Below, piece by piece: positions 11,371 through 23,349 of a DNA stretch of 64,000 bases. This DNA is from Hydractinia symbiolongicarpus. Its lineage: Eukaryota; Cnidaria; Hydrozoa; Anthoathecata; Hydractiniidae. Both the position numbers and the translations under genes were made by a program. The stretch covers positions 26,474,001-26,538,000 of the forward strand of contig NC_079884.1 in the NCBI RefSeq assembly GCF_029227915.1, read 5' to 3'. The notes beneath the pieces were generated by a model. It ran no database searches. It was not told the origin of the DNA and saw nothing but the letters and a program-made list of their open reading frames with translations. Position 1 is the stretch's first letter. Each line of letters opens with the position of its first letter.

Positions 11371-12204
11371 AGATAACATAAATGTGATAATTCTATCTTT
11401 TCTAATGCGCATATGTGTAAATGAACGTTGCTTAGGGTGCGGATACGTAAAGTAGCTCACCAAATAACAGCCTACATGAATTTCCGGCCGTATTGACATT
11501 TATTTTGATACGTCATTTGTATTGTCCTTGTGGTGTCGCGTATGTGCTCTGCTGTAGAGTTCGCTCTGCGGTGGAGAACAAGATGCATTTTGTTAGTTTT
11601 GTGTTGTGATGTATTGTCCCGTGTTAATTATGTAAAGAGAATAATTGTAATTTTGGTACTATTTTTAGTTAAATTTTCTGCACATCTTGCACATCTTTTT
11701 TTCTGCGCATTCAGTCTTCACCATGTCGAACATACATTTTTGTAATAAATTCGCTGTTGAGTGAAATTTTTCTTTCATACATCACAGGAGTTGTCCTGTA
11801 TCTCAGCATCTGTTTTAGTTGTTTTCTCTCACATGTAGTTGGCTTGGCTTACGCCACTATATATCTAGTAAGTGTTTATTTCTTATTATATTTTATGTCA
11901 TCTTACATGTGTAATTTGTTGCTTAAATTTCGTCTTGTAATTTTGTCGTTTAGCGAGTAAAAATAGTTAACTCAGTTGAAATCGTGTAAGCACCTACACT
12001 AGTCGATAAGGCCCGCAGAAAAATCTACTTAGTAAATACACACAAAAAAATTTTCCCCGTGTTTCCCCGTCGCCTTTATTGAGTAGAGCTTAAAACGCTG
12101 CTGAAAATAAATGTATACAGTATTCTCTTCAATTAGCGGACACTTTGTCCATGCACTGTCCGTTTTCTGGTCAAATTAGAGATAAGCATTTAATTTTAAA
12201 ATAT
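11371..12204. other. Intergenic, no supported gene
   Basis: Two hydrophobic AT-rich frames at 11,530-11,960 look like composition artefacts. Nothing else is seen. Confidence 0.4.
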
Positions 12205-12612
12205 CTATTTTAAACACTTTAAAACTTTACAGGAAATGTCTGCTTTTACAGTCTCAATCTTCTTCGCAAACCAGTCAATCAATTTTTCTTGTCCATAAAA
12301 CTTATACACAACTGGTATTTCCAGACCATATCCACCTCCACGATTAACTTTCTTTCCACAAACCTAAGCTGTAATCGAAGTGTTCGAGACTTTCAAGAAC
12401 ATGAAAAATATTTTTGATATGTTTTGTGGCATGTGTACAACAATGCTTTCGTTTTGTAAAGAATCAGTTCTTATTATTGCTATTGCATTTCCGTCCATTT
12501 CGTTAGATGGCTCATGCCTGAATTGTAACAGCTCCCTGTAATAGTACTCATTCCAATCCTTTTCGATGAGTATGGGTATGTTGACCTCAATGTCTATGTT
12601 AAGGTTTGAGCG
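12205..12612 (-). pseudogene. HIRAN-like domain ORF fragment, one internal stop
   Basis: Read on the minus strand, the frame carries WNEYYYRELLQFRHEPSNEM, then DGNAIAIIRTDSL and SIVVHMPQNISKIFF, and after one TAG continues with VCGKKVNRGGGYGLEIPVVY and a W-containing tail, ending at a stop at 12,205. The R-E-P-x-N-x-x-D-x-N-A-I pattern and the following G/VHxPxxxS are the hallmarks of HIRAN domains. In cnidarian genomes I recall this protein as a repeated, probably mobile-element-borne family. It is about 136 codons with no start methionine, so it is an incomplete and decayed copy. Confidence 0.75.
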
Positions 12613-14061
12613 TTAAATGCAGTTAAACCCTGCCATTCATCTCATTGAGTGATTAGTGCAGATATACGTTATACTAAAACTCTGTTGAGTTGTTATAGAA
12701 AGAAGTTTTCTGCTAGTGCGATTCAAATAAAATTGAGTTATTTATAAGACATTGAATGCCAGTTGGATCACTTAAACCGTCACACATCATGGCGGAGTGC
12801 TTTATTGAGATGTACTGTACCCCCTACCTGAATATATATTTTAAAATCTCACAAGTAGCGGTAAAAAAAGCACGAAATAACTACACCATATTAAAACCTT
12901 TTCCAGCAGGATTAGCCACCAAACATTTTCTATTTTGCAAAACGTTGTCACGATTGCTCAAGACACATAAAAACTAGTCCGTTAACTATAAACCCAACAT
13001 ACATTTTAAAAATCAGGGAACATTTTTTTGTTTTTTTTAAGAAAAAATACAGAATTTATGTCAATATTTCTTTGTGTATCAAAGCTACATTGGCCAAACA
13101 TGCGTTTCCTACTGATCACAGTGTTTGTATTCCGTGAATTATGTTTAGCATGGGTAAAATTCATGGTATTGTTGTTTAAAAAAATTGTCAAATTAAGTCC
13201 CTTTTGAGATATTTGAACTAAGTCTGTCTACAAAAAACAGTTATTCACATTAATTAATCAGCTCAAAAAATATTTGCAAACTAATTACAGACGATGTGGC
13301 ATCCACAAAAAAAATAGTCCACATGGAATTTAATTCATGTGAAACATAATTCAGTGGTTCTATATTGTTATCCATTAACATCTTAGCTTTAACTGATTAA
13401 CTGTACAGAGTCAAGCATAGTATTCCAATATTCCCGCATATACTTAATGAAAATCATACTATATATCACAAAACCTTGTTAAAATTTAATCGAAATGGAG
13501 TTCTCTAATAGTCTGGATGTAATACAATTTTCTCAATGAATGTGTAGTCTACGAAGTCTGTTATTTCTATTTGTCTTTTTGTGACCATGTCAACAGAATT
13601 GAAAACATTGTTTGGATTTTTATAAAGCAATAAGGAAAAAAGAATCAACAAGCATTGCAGTTAGTGAGTGACATACATCGCTACTTTTTGGCCACAATGG
13701 ACCAGTGTCAGTGTTGCAAGTGTTTGATTGTGCGTCAAAACCAATACATATGTGTTCAGGCTGAAAATATAATCAACAAGTCACCAAGCCCAAAAAATAC
13801 CGTCAATTAAGAAACTTTATGAAATTCCTGAAACTTGTACTTGAAAAGAGCAATTGGCTTTTAAAAATTGATTCTGGACCTATTTGTATTCAAGAAAACG
13901 GCACACAGTTATAACCTATGGTATAAAGCCAATAGCACTAGTGGAACAAATACTCCACATATATCTTTTTCTTTTTGATTAAGCCTAAAAAACAGCAAAA
14001 ATGCAATGTGTACCAACTAGGATTTTTCTATATAAAAATTTTTTTTCAATTAAGAACAACG
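12613..14061. other. Intergenic, no supported gene
   Basis: AT-rich DNA; no protein, RNA or repeat signal was convincing. Confidence 0.4.
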
Positions 14062-14256
14062 AGTTTCCATTCATTACTATCTGCATGCATAAATAGATGG
14101 GTTTTTTTATTTATATATTTCCAGCATTAAAAAATAATTATTTGAGGAAACTTCTTAAATGTTTCCATTCATTACTATTTGCATATATATAAATGTTTTT
14201 ATATTTCTTATTTTTGCAACGTTAAAAATAATTATTTGAGGAAATTTCTTAAATGT
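14062..14256. repeat. Tandem duplication, about 97-bp unit
   Basis: Two adjacent copies (14,062-14,160 and 14,161-14,256) share GTTTCCATTCATTACTAT at the start and TAATTATTTGAGGAAA at the end, with a variable AT-rich middle. Confidence 0.8.
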
Positions 14257-14689
14257 TTGTTAAACTTTCACACAACTGTTTAAAAAGTTATGCAGACTTT
14301 TACTTTGGACTAAAACGTTCTTTTACTTTATATTTTTATTGTACATGAAGCAGAGACCAGTGTCCTTCTAGGGTTATTAAGAAATATTTACGTTATATTT
14401 AGGTTGAATCTTGGCATTCATTTTTTTGCTTCGCTAAATTGTATTTTTGGTAATATAGAACAGACAGCCAATTACTGATATGAAAAATCGTAAGAATAAT
14501 ATCAAACGAAGATCCATACAATGTGAATGTAAGTCCTTGCTTTTTTATTGCTTTAGACTCCTCAAATAGAAATATGTGAACACATCTTTTTAGAGTACTA
14601 TTAGACCTCTATGTATTGTCTGCAAATTCCGGAGAATTGCTTCAATATTTTATTGTTTTGTGTTTTGTTTTTTAGTGAAGAAACTGATT

Positions 14690-15215
14690 ACATTACAACG
14701 AACGAGTGAATGATCAGTGAAAAACAATCTAAGAAATGTATGGATGCTGAGTCGTTTACAACACATGTAAAAAAGTGAGCCAAATATAATTTTTTTAAAA
14801 AAATCTGCCGAATTTATGGATACTGTGTCGTTGATAGCAAGCACAAACTGTGTATTTGCTTTCCCCTCTTTCCCCTTTAGCGAATGTGTGCATGAGAGTT
14901 CTGTAACCATGGAACCAATATACGTCTTATGTGCCTTTAACAGAACACTGTGTGGTGAAAATCAATATAAGAATTGCGTCAATGCTGTGGCGGTTTCACG
15001 CGCTGTTAGTAAAAGTATGGATGCTGTTTCTAACAAAACATTATAATCAATGCAAAATGTTATTTTTACATTTGTTAATGCTCGGGAACTGCAATCTTTC
15101 TAAAAAGAGTATGAATGTCATGTCAAGCAAAAAAGGTGTACTAAGCTATGTTGTGGAAATCATTGCAGCAAATATAAGGTCGTGTTCCCATAAGTTCTTA
15201 AAAAGATGATGGATT
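14690..15215 (-). repeat. Degenerate tandem array with ATCCATAC box (array A, minus orientation)
   Basis: On the minus strand the boxes CATCCATAC, TATCCATAA, CATCCATAC, CATTCATAC and AATCCATCA recur at about 15,208, 15,110, 15,016, 14,816 and 14,737, roughly 80-100 bp apart with one missing step. Each is followed by a TTTCTTAGA/TTTTTAGAAA stretch. The box and context resemble arrays B and C, in inverted orientation. The open frames here are probably chance. Confidence 0.55.
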
Positions 15216-15290
15216 TAGTGCAGCTCTGTCGGTAGAGCGTTTGAATCATCTCCTCTACTTGAGATTAAAAGTTCAATGTCCCCCCATTGT
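15208..15290 (+). repeat. tRNA-derived SINE-like head
   Basis: GCAGCTCTGTCGGTAGAGCG looks like a tRNA D-arm and pol III A box, with a GCTC/GAGC stem. About 45 nt later AGTTCAATGTCC resembles a B box with one mismatch at a conserved position. The anticodon stem does not pair, so it is not a working tRNA gene. No clear tail or target duplication was found, and only the head is claimed. Confidence 0.5.
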
Positions 15291-16260
15291 CTAGTTAGTT
15301 TGTCATTTCATAAAGATTTTTGTAGCAATGGGAGCTAAACACTGGAAACCTGGTCCATCCTGAAATCCATTGAGCACAGACCACATTAAATATAAATCAC
15401 CATCAGTGGTTTGAGGCAGAATTGTAAGAGAATTTACATACTGGATGGTTCTTTTGTTATGAAAGTTTTTTTGCAGTAACTTTAATGACTAGGGTGTCTT
15501 TTTATGCCACTACCTGTACACATGTCAGAGCTTAAAAGTACTGCCAAACTCTTTTTCCATGTATTGGAATAAAATGTAAGTGTTGACCATGTTGTTGTTA
15601 TTTGTTTCTTTACAATACATATTATGACTGCTATGTGACATATATATCTCTGTTTGTTTTTACTTTTCCTAAAATTCATAGTTTCCAAATTAATTGTATT
15701 CATTTCCAAAGTTTTTTCGTGTAACATTTCTGTGATCTAATAGCAAGATTCTTACAGATTAATTGTTTTTTAGTGAAGAAACTGATTATTGAAATCCACT
15801 AGCTGTTACTGTTTTGCCAATTTATATAACAAAAAATTGCGGCAAGCTCAACTGACATCCAGTTAAACAATGGCAAATGCCTTAGCACAAGCAGATCGAT
15901 ATTAACAAATATGTTCTTGTTTAATTAGTCTTATATATTAATTCGGCATATAACTTCACAATAAAAATAAATACGAGAAGTTTGATTGATGATGACATTT
16001 TTTTATTTTATTTTAACGGATATTTCGTCTTGTTACTACAAGACAATTATCAACGTAAATTGTTACAATTATCTCAAAAGTTTTTTAAATTTAATTTTCA
16101 ACAACTACGCAATACACAGAGGACGTATAAAACAATACTTAACGAAACATATAACACATAACGGCATACCCAAAGGTATATAAACTATATACCGTTGGTG
16201 AGGGTAACGTCCACAGCGCGGTGCACAAATGCACTCCTCCCCTTGTTGACTATAAATAAT
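15291..16260. other. Intergenic, no supported gene
   Basis: The motif TTTTTTAGTGAAGAAACTGATTA near 15,770 repeats one near 14,670, hinting at duplicated repeat flanks. No gene is seen. Confidence 0.4.
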
Positions 16261-16267
16261 ATTTATC

Positions 16268-17850
16268 TTAAAACAATTTTAATGGAACAGATAATCCCTG
16301 TACATTAAGCGTGGGACTGTTATCACAAATATACATGGCCTCAGCTATTTTTTTCTTTTTAAAAGTGGTGAACATTATCTATCAAAATACTGAAGTTCTT
16401 TTGTTCACCAAGTTGGTAATTCTCAATGACTGAATGTTTTAGGATGTGAGAGTTCTTATCGCGTTTTTGGTGGTCTATCTTTCATTAAGCCTCCTGGCTG
16501 TTTCACCAATGTATGTAGCATCGCACTATTCCACCGGACAAGTATATTTGTACACAACACCATGTTGTGTTCATCCTTGGTTCTATTTAACAGAAAATAG
16601 CAAACATAACATTTGACATTGATCAGCAATGCGTGGCTTGACATTGGCTGATAGAAACTGTTTAAAAGTGTTAGACGCATTACTAAGCAGTTACCATTAT
16701 TTTCTAATTCGCTTTTCTTAAACGAAATTAACCTTATTTATTTTCCCGTAGCCAGACTTGACAGAATAAAAACCATGAAAGGTGTTATTGGAGATTCATT
16801 GGTGTCTTCATCAGAAACAGTGTCGGCATTTTGAATGTTGAAATTTCGCTGTGTGTTATTAATTACATTAGATACAACTGCTTCGGGATAAGTTTTTTAT
16901 AAACACATTTTTTAAGTGATTTAGTTCGTATTTCAGATCTTGTGATTAAGAGCATATATTAAACGCTCTCAGCACCAACGATTTAACCGTTTCAACTTTC
17001 CATGGGCGTGATGCAGATGAATTCTAGTGCTTTTATATGTCAGTGTTCGTGTCTTTTCGATAAATGGATGTGTTTTTACATCAAGAAAGGCTATGTAGTT
17101 ATCGTTTTTAACTTCATATGTTCACTGGATATTCGAATGGTAACTATTAAGTGTGATCAGCACATTGTTTATCTGGTTTTCATTAACAGTGTCATCTACA
17201 TATTTCTTCCAAAATTTTACTGAATTTTCTAATTTTGGGACTATTTCATTCTCCAACTCAACCATGAAGATATGCTAGGACTGGTCCTAGAGGCGAGCCC
17301 ATTGCTACACCATCTACCTGAATATAAGTTGGTTGTTAAAACTGAAATGTACATGTTTTGTACATGAGATTAATAGATGTTTTATTTCCTCTCGCTTAAT
17401 TTTTGTTTCTATAACTTTTTCAGCATATATCTTTTGCAATATTATGTCTATCTTTTGTTCCAACGGAACGTTGGTGAATAAACTAGTGACGTCAAAAGGT
17501 ACTAGTTTGTAATTATGAGGTATCTTTTCTCCTTTCAATGATAATATAAAATCTAAAGAGCTTTCAGTAGTATATGTTGACTTTGTCAGCGGTGTTAAAG
17601 ATTTCGCGAGGTAGTTTGATGTGTTGTAAGTAGCAGATCCGATATTCGATATGATGGGTCGTGATGGTAAATCGTCAGCTACTGTAGAATTAGGTGGTAT
17701 CTTGTAAACCTTGGCGGTACCATAAAACTGAGCAGGGCTGGAACATTGTGGATACAACTTTTTGTATTCGTTTTCTGTGCTCTCTGAACTTGATTAATTT
17801 GTTTTCTTAAGATGGAGCGTAAATATCTACGCAAATGTTTATCGTCGTCT
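16268..17850 (-). pseudogene. Penelope-like retroelement: reverse transcriptase plus GIY-YIG endonuclease, decayed
   Basis: Reading down from about 17,850 on the minus strand, the RT shows FYGTAKVYKIP, RPIISNIGSATYNTSNYLAK and the motif-A block LVPFDVTSLFTNVPLE, then (after a frameshift near 17,315) VDGVAMGSPLGPVLA. Further down lies the GIY-YIG-type module: YTCPVE, a stop, then CDATYIGETARRLNER near 16,490-16,545. The C-terminal stretch PTLNVQGLSVPLKLF ends at a stop at 16,268. The order RT then GIY-YIG is diagnostic of Penelope-like elements. At least four frameshifts or stops disable it. Confidence 0.85.
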
Positions 17851-18039
17851 TGTGTTTAATCCCCTTCTAAACTGCCTTATCCCAAAAGAGCCAAAGCTCT
17901 TTTGTTAAAATTATTCTTCTATTTGATTTTCAATATTAATTGTTAATCAACCGCATTTGATGTGGTACTTTAATATCAGATTTTTATTTCCTTAAAGGGC
18001 GGAAGAAATTTACATCTGTAAGGCTTTAACAAAAAAGTT

Positions 18040-18570
18040 AGGAAAGAATTGGCAAGTCAGGAGCAATCCATACACATAAAGTTGGCTAACATTTGCGAAA
18101 TTGCCTTCACAAAATATTCAGGTGAGAATTCCCGATTTTAAAAGCAATCCATACATAACACATTCGGTTATGTTGGTAAATCGAGCCTCTGATAAGTAAG
18201 AGATACAGTTATTTCCGCAAATTAGACCTTTGATAATCATTCAGGAAAGAGCTCCTGTTTCTAGAAGCAATGCATACATCACAGATTCAGTTGTTTCGGT
18301 GGATTGGCCCATTGTTAAGCATTCACGAAAAAGCTTCTGTTTCTAGAAGCAATTCATACATCACAGATTCGGTTATTTTGGTAAATTGAGCCATTGGTAA
18401 ACATTCAGAAAAAGGATCCTGTTTCTAAAAGGAATCCGTACATAATAGATTTGATTGTTTCGGTGAGCTAGGTCGTTGAAAAAAAATTTAGGAAAATGGT
18501 CCTGTTTCTAGAAGCAATCCATACATAGCAGGTTCCGTTGTTTTGGTGAATTGGGCCTTTCATAACACCA
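18040..18570 (+). repeat. Degenerate tandem array with ATCCATAC box (array B, ~82-bp unit)
   Basis: About six units follow the plan AGGAAA...TCCTGTTTCTAGAAGCAA, then TCCATACATCACAGATTC, then GGTT(G/A)TTTTGGT(G/A)AATTGGGCC and CATTC. The later four units are most regular at about 82 bp; the first two are more diverged. No ORF spans the array. Confidence 0.8.
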
Positions 18571-21500
18571 AAGTCGGCACTTGTCTATGGCATTATCAGT
18601 TAAGCCCTGCAGATTTCTCTCGTTTCGCTTAATTTTGGCCGGAAATGAATTGTGTCTAAGGTATTATCACATATACGAACTCTACTTGTCTTGTTTCGAT
18701 GAATTGAGGCCTGAATACTTTTGTATATAGCGATTATCTCTTGGTTGAACGAAACCTTTTTTTGTTTCACAACATTAAAACTTGTTAACATATACTGGAA
18801 TGAACTTTAGGCAAACGTGTATCACGTCGTCTTCGTTAAGGATTAAAAACCATTTTTTATGAAACAATTGTTAATATATATCGAACGATTGTAGTTTGTA
18901 GTTGTAGTTTCTTGATGAAATCTAGTGGTGTTTGGGTATTTCACAGACTGAAAGTTTTGAATTATACTTTCAGGTTTATTGGATGGTTTTATGATGGTTC
19001 TCATAATGTATATGAATGTACTGACAGTAACTCAATTTTTCTTTGTAGTTTCCTCAAATAATTATTTTTTTCAAAAAATATGCTCATGCACTACGAAAGT
19101 CAAAACCATTAGCATCTGTGGCATCACAGAATGTTTCACAAGAAGATTACTACTTCTTTATATATTGCTTTTTGTTAATATAGAAAGTTTTTTATGTGAT
19201 TACTTCAAAAAAAATATGATCAAGTTTGTGGCCATTCTTTTTAATATATTACATAGCATGCCCGGAATGATATTTTGAAACATTCACTTTCTGTTTGATA
19301 GCCCATTGTGATTGATTTCAATTTATTTCCACAAATGAATATATATAATACAGTGCCACGTATGAGGTGAGCTAGTTTTACGTATACTATACATCTTGTA
19401 TTATTATAAGAAGCAAATAAGTACTTGTTAAAAAAATATATTCTACAAATAGTTTTGATTGAAGTAGAATGAAATGAATGCGGGCTAAAAGACTTTGGAA
19501 CAAACTCAATTTCTTTATTCCCTTTATAGTTCAGAAACATACTTTAATGACTTGACACAAGTTGATAATATAAATTGATTACAAACAATAGAACATGCTG
19601 CGTGGAGTGAGTGAGGAGGAGAAGAAGAAAACTGTTTTGAACATAAACGATGAAGATCCGTCTCGGAGATGGAGACCCGTCACGTCACATTAATTTTAAT
19701 TGGGTTTTTATAGTTTTTTCGCGCACTTTCACATTGTCTTCTAATCTCCGTACGAATAGGACAAGCGTGTGGTAAAAGTGAGAATCGAAAATATCGTAGT
19801 TCTTGATTGAAATCTTAACGTAAAGAGTTTCTTCAAGCAGCAAAAAGGAAGCAAGTAGCTAGACATTTCTTTTTTGAGTATGCCGACTTCTTCTTCACAT
19901 TTTTTCAACAGCTCTAATTCAATCAGAACAACTCTTTTAAATTTCATCGACAATCCTTTAAAAAATACGATGTAGTATATATTGGGAGATATTTTTGTGT
20001 AACAATATTTTCGTTGTTGCCACTATTTTTTAAGCCCTACAGTACCTCTATCCGATTGTTTTCACAATAAATGTAAAATCGTGATATACGAAGTGTCAAG
20101 AAATGTAACAACAATTCTACTTACCATCAATTCCGGTATTTTCCATCCATTGGGATGACACTTCATGAAGTCTACCCATAGTTGAGAACTGTTTTGCTAA
20201 TTGAATGTGTTCCTTCAAATATGAAAAAGTAGAAAATAAAGTATGATGACACAACATGTATCAACAAAAATGTGTTGGAGTTTGTTTCACTATCCAAAAT
20301 TCAAAACAACAGACAAAATGTTTTTGAATATCAAGCCAAAAAAATCTGTATATTTTGAGATAAAAATATAGTATGTTACCTAATTCTAATAACCATATCC
20401 TAATACTGTATATATTTAGAAATAAAAACACATCAAGCATTCGTTGTAAAATTTAAAAACTTTAAAAATTGTAAAATTTAAACCCTCTACTTCTATTTTA
20501 TACATAAACAGTATTGGCTCTCAAGTTTTACTACCATACAATTTAATTTTCAACATTTATAATTTTTATCAGAGTCTCCACAGATTTACATACTATGTAA
20601 TTCAATTCTCCTTTTATTATCTGCCTTCTTTGTTTCTTGTTTGTCCTTATATGCATTGCTTCTGCCTATGAAATAAGGTGTCGTTGTCCTTTTCGCTAGC
20701 TGTTGTTATTTTTAAATTTTTCACGGAGCAACTTTCCCATTTTGCTAGATCTTTTTCAGAGAGAAGATATAGTCAGATGATAGAATATATCTTACCTACT
20801 TTAATCATAGAAACTTTGCAAGATTGAATTGAATTGAAGAAGAATTTCGAAAAGTGAAATTAAATTTGGTGAGCTAAATTTTCGCCATGGCACCATTATG
20901 CGATTGTTTCATGAAAAGTACATACACATTTTCAATGTGTTTATTGAAATTTCAACACGTTCTTGTTTCAATTATTTCTTTTGAAATTCACTATATTGGT
21001 CAGGAAGGAATCATTTTTAGCTCGAAATATAATTTTTCTGCATTTCACTCACAAGCTACCTAGATATACAACCACCTTCAATCTATATTCGCTCGGCGTT
21101 CATTTTTTTAAATAATGAAACAATATTCAGCAACCTTTCCCAATAAACTATCTGATGCTGATTAATTAAGTCTCAAATGATCCTCCATTATAGAAAACTT
21201 CATAGATTGTTATTAAACTATTGATATTTTATACTCTTAGCCTTTTACTTTGTGTTTAGTACTCTACTGTGAGTTCCTGTGTTATGATAGTTATCCTTTT
21301 TAAGCAATTTAGTTTGGTGCGGTTGTCTATACCATGGCAAACAACTCTGTGAGTGACCACGGTAAAATATACAGTATGAATTAATGGCCCTTTAACTCAC
21401 CGCTGGAGGCAAAAAAGAAGGTGAGATAACTCTTGTACACGCCTAACTGGCTGGCCATGCTTTCAGTCTGTCTAGCCATAACTTTGGCCAGGAGACCCAG

Positions 21501-23349
21501 CGTTGTCCCTTCAAACCACCCTTATAATCATTTTTTCTTTCTCTATAAAAGAAAGCTTAAATAACTAGGCCAGCCATAAATTATAATATGAAATGCTGTG
21601 GAAGGTTGAGCTGGGTATCCTGGCTACAGCCTCTGCTGTCTAGTGTAAGTGGCGGCTTCTCAAGTTTGTAGATACCGATGATGGCGTAAATAAATAAATC
21701 TTAGTGTTATATTTCCTTGTCTGAAAACAGGGTAGAGGGTGGGGAACAAGGATGCAGTAGTCCGTAAACCGCGATGCGCTCCGCCCTGACATGGTCACCA
21801 GGTCTCTACATTATATGGATTCTTGGATCTCCTGAAAAAATCATCATTATATCCATTTTTCATACATATGGTCAATATATCAATATTTAGAGGCCCGTTC
21901 ATTCCAGTGCATATGGACATATTATCCATTCTACATTATCGATATATTGTCCGTTTTTTATAGTGAGGATGTTGTAAAAACAAAGCCCTTAGAAGTCAAA
22001 AAAGTCATAACGAGGACATTTTAAACCTTGTCAAAACCCAACCCAACAACTTTACTATTTAAATCTGACTGTTCAAATCTTCGTTGTCGAACCATTAACT
22101 TTTGATTAACCACGATAGAAAATTCGAAGACCTTAAATTTCTGATTTGTTTCCATTTAAAAAAGCTGCAAAAGATAAATAAGAATTTCATCCATATCGTT
22201 ACTTATCGGTACTGGCATGGATAGAACTTGATGATGTGGTTACAAGAGACTGCGTAACAAAGCGTACGGCGGTTCTTATTATTAATGGCAATTAAAAATA
22301 ATTAAAATACCCCAATATCGAATTGAACCTTCGATTTTTTTGTAGATTAATGGAGCTTATTCTGTTCACCGCAATTTTGCACACAAAGAGACGGAAAAAG
22401 GATATAACTGTATGAATTTTAAATTTTGAATTGATTTGGATTATGGTTTGTTGCAGTATGAAACTAATTACTGCACACCATGTTGTTCTTCCATTTGAAC
22501 TACCACCTTTTAAAGATGGATTGGATTCGAACCAATAACTTTCATGGTTTTACAACAATAGACATTTGCTTGGAATTCACAAAATTCAATGTCACTTCAA
22601 ATAAAAACACATCATAAAGCTTGTTGTTACAAAATTAATTGTGAGTTAAAAACCCTAGCTAAGTATTACAGGTTTATTGAAACTGTTGTCTCCTTGAATT
22701 AACAAACTTTAGACTTCGCCAAAGTTTTTATTAAAGTAAAGCTATTTGAAAACTTTTGTTGCAGCCAACTGGTATTCGGCTATTTTTGCTTTTTAAGCAA
22801 ATTTTTTAAAAAATTCACGTTAATTTAAATACAACCTAGACCCGGGACGAGGTTGTATTATTATAACCTCGCTACGGACGACGTTGTACTTATGAAACAT
22901 AATACAAGTTAATCTGGGAAGAGGTCAGGGAAGGGCAACAAAAAGTTAGTATGTATCACCATGCTCGACAGCATGACTACATGTATTAATGTAACTGTTT
23001 CTCTTTTATTACTTGCAGAGTAATGAATTACCCAATGGGTTATAGCATATGCTTGCCATTTATAAAACAACGCCTCCATCCATGATCGTACGCATTTAAT
23101 ATTTTGCAACGTGAAATTCATCCTTGAACAAAATTTAAAATTTTAGGCCTACTAAATATCTTGAATTAACATTTAAGGTCGATTTTGATCACATGAAACG
23201 TGTACAACCGTTCTAAATTTTAACGAGCTTGTTCGAAAACGCATGCTGTACAAAAAAGCAAGGGGAAACTTCATTCTAGTCAATACACAAGCAAGCGAAC
23301 TGAATTAAGTAATAGGGGAAGATGTCCTATTAGGGTAAATATTTAGGCA
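18571..23349. other. Gene-poor stretch
   Basis: No gene could be supported. At 22,831-22,858 TACAACCT and AGGTTGTA form a hairpin around a CCCGGG centre, and a diverged half-copy follows. A pair CTGGCCA/TGGCCAG lies near 21,450-21,495. A minus-strand frame at 19,741-19,953 with KFKRVVLIELELLKKCEEE may be a coiled-coil remnant but has no supporting context. Confidence 0.4.

Noticed and set aside
11530-11960. Two hydrophobic frames suggesting a small membrane protein
   Set aside because: Poly-pyrimidine, AT-rich DNA gives Leu/Phe/Ser-rich frames by composition; no start, splice or homology support.
14816-15209. Overlapping plus-strand frames of 76 and 92 codons
   Set aside because: They lie over the inverted ATCCATAC-box array and have no recognisable protein features.
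15208-15290. Functional tRNA gene
   Set aside because: D-arm and B-box resemble a tRNA, but the anticodon and acceptor stems do not pair.
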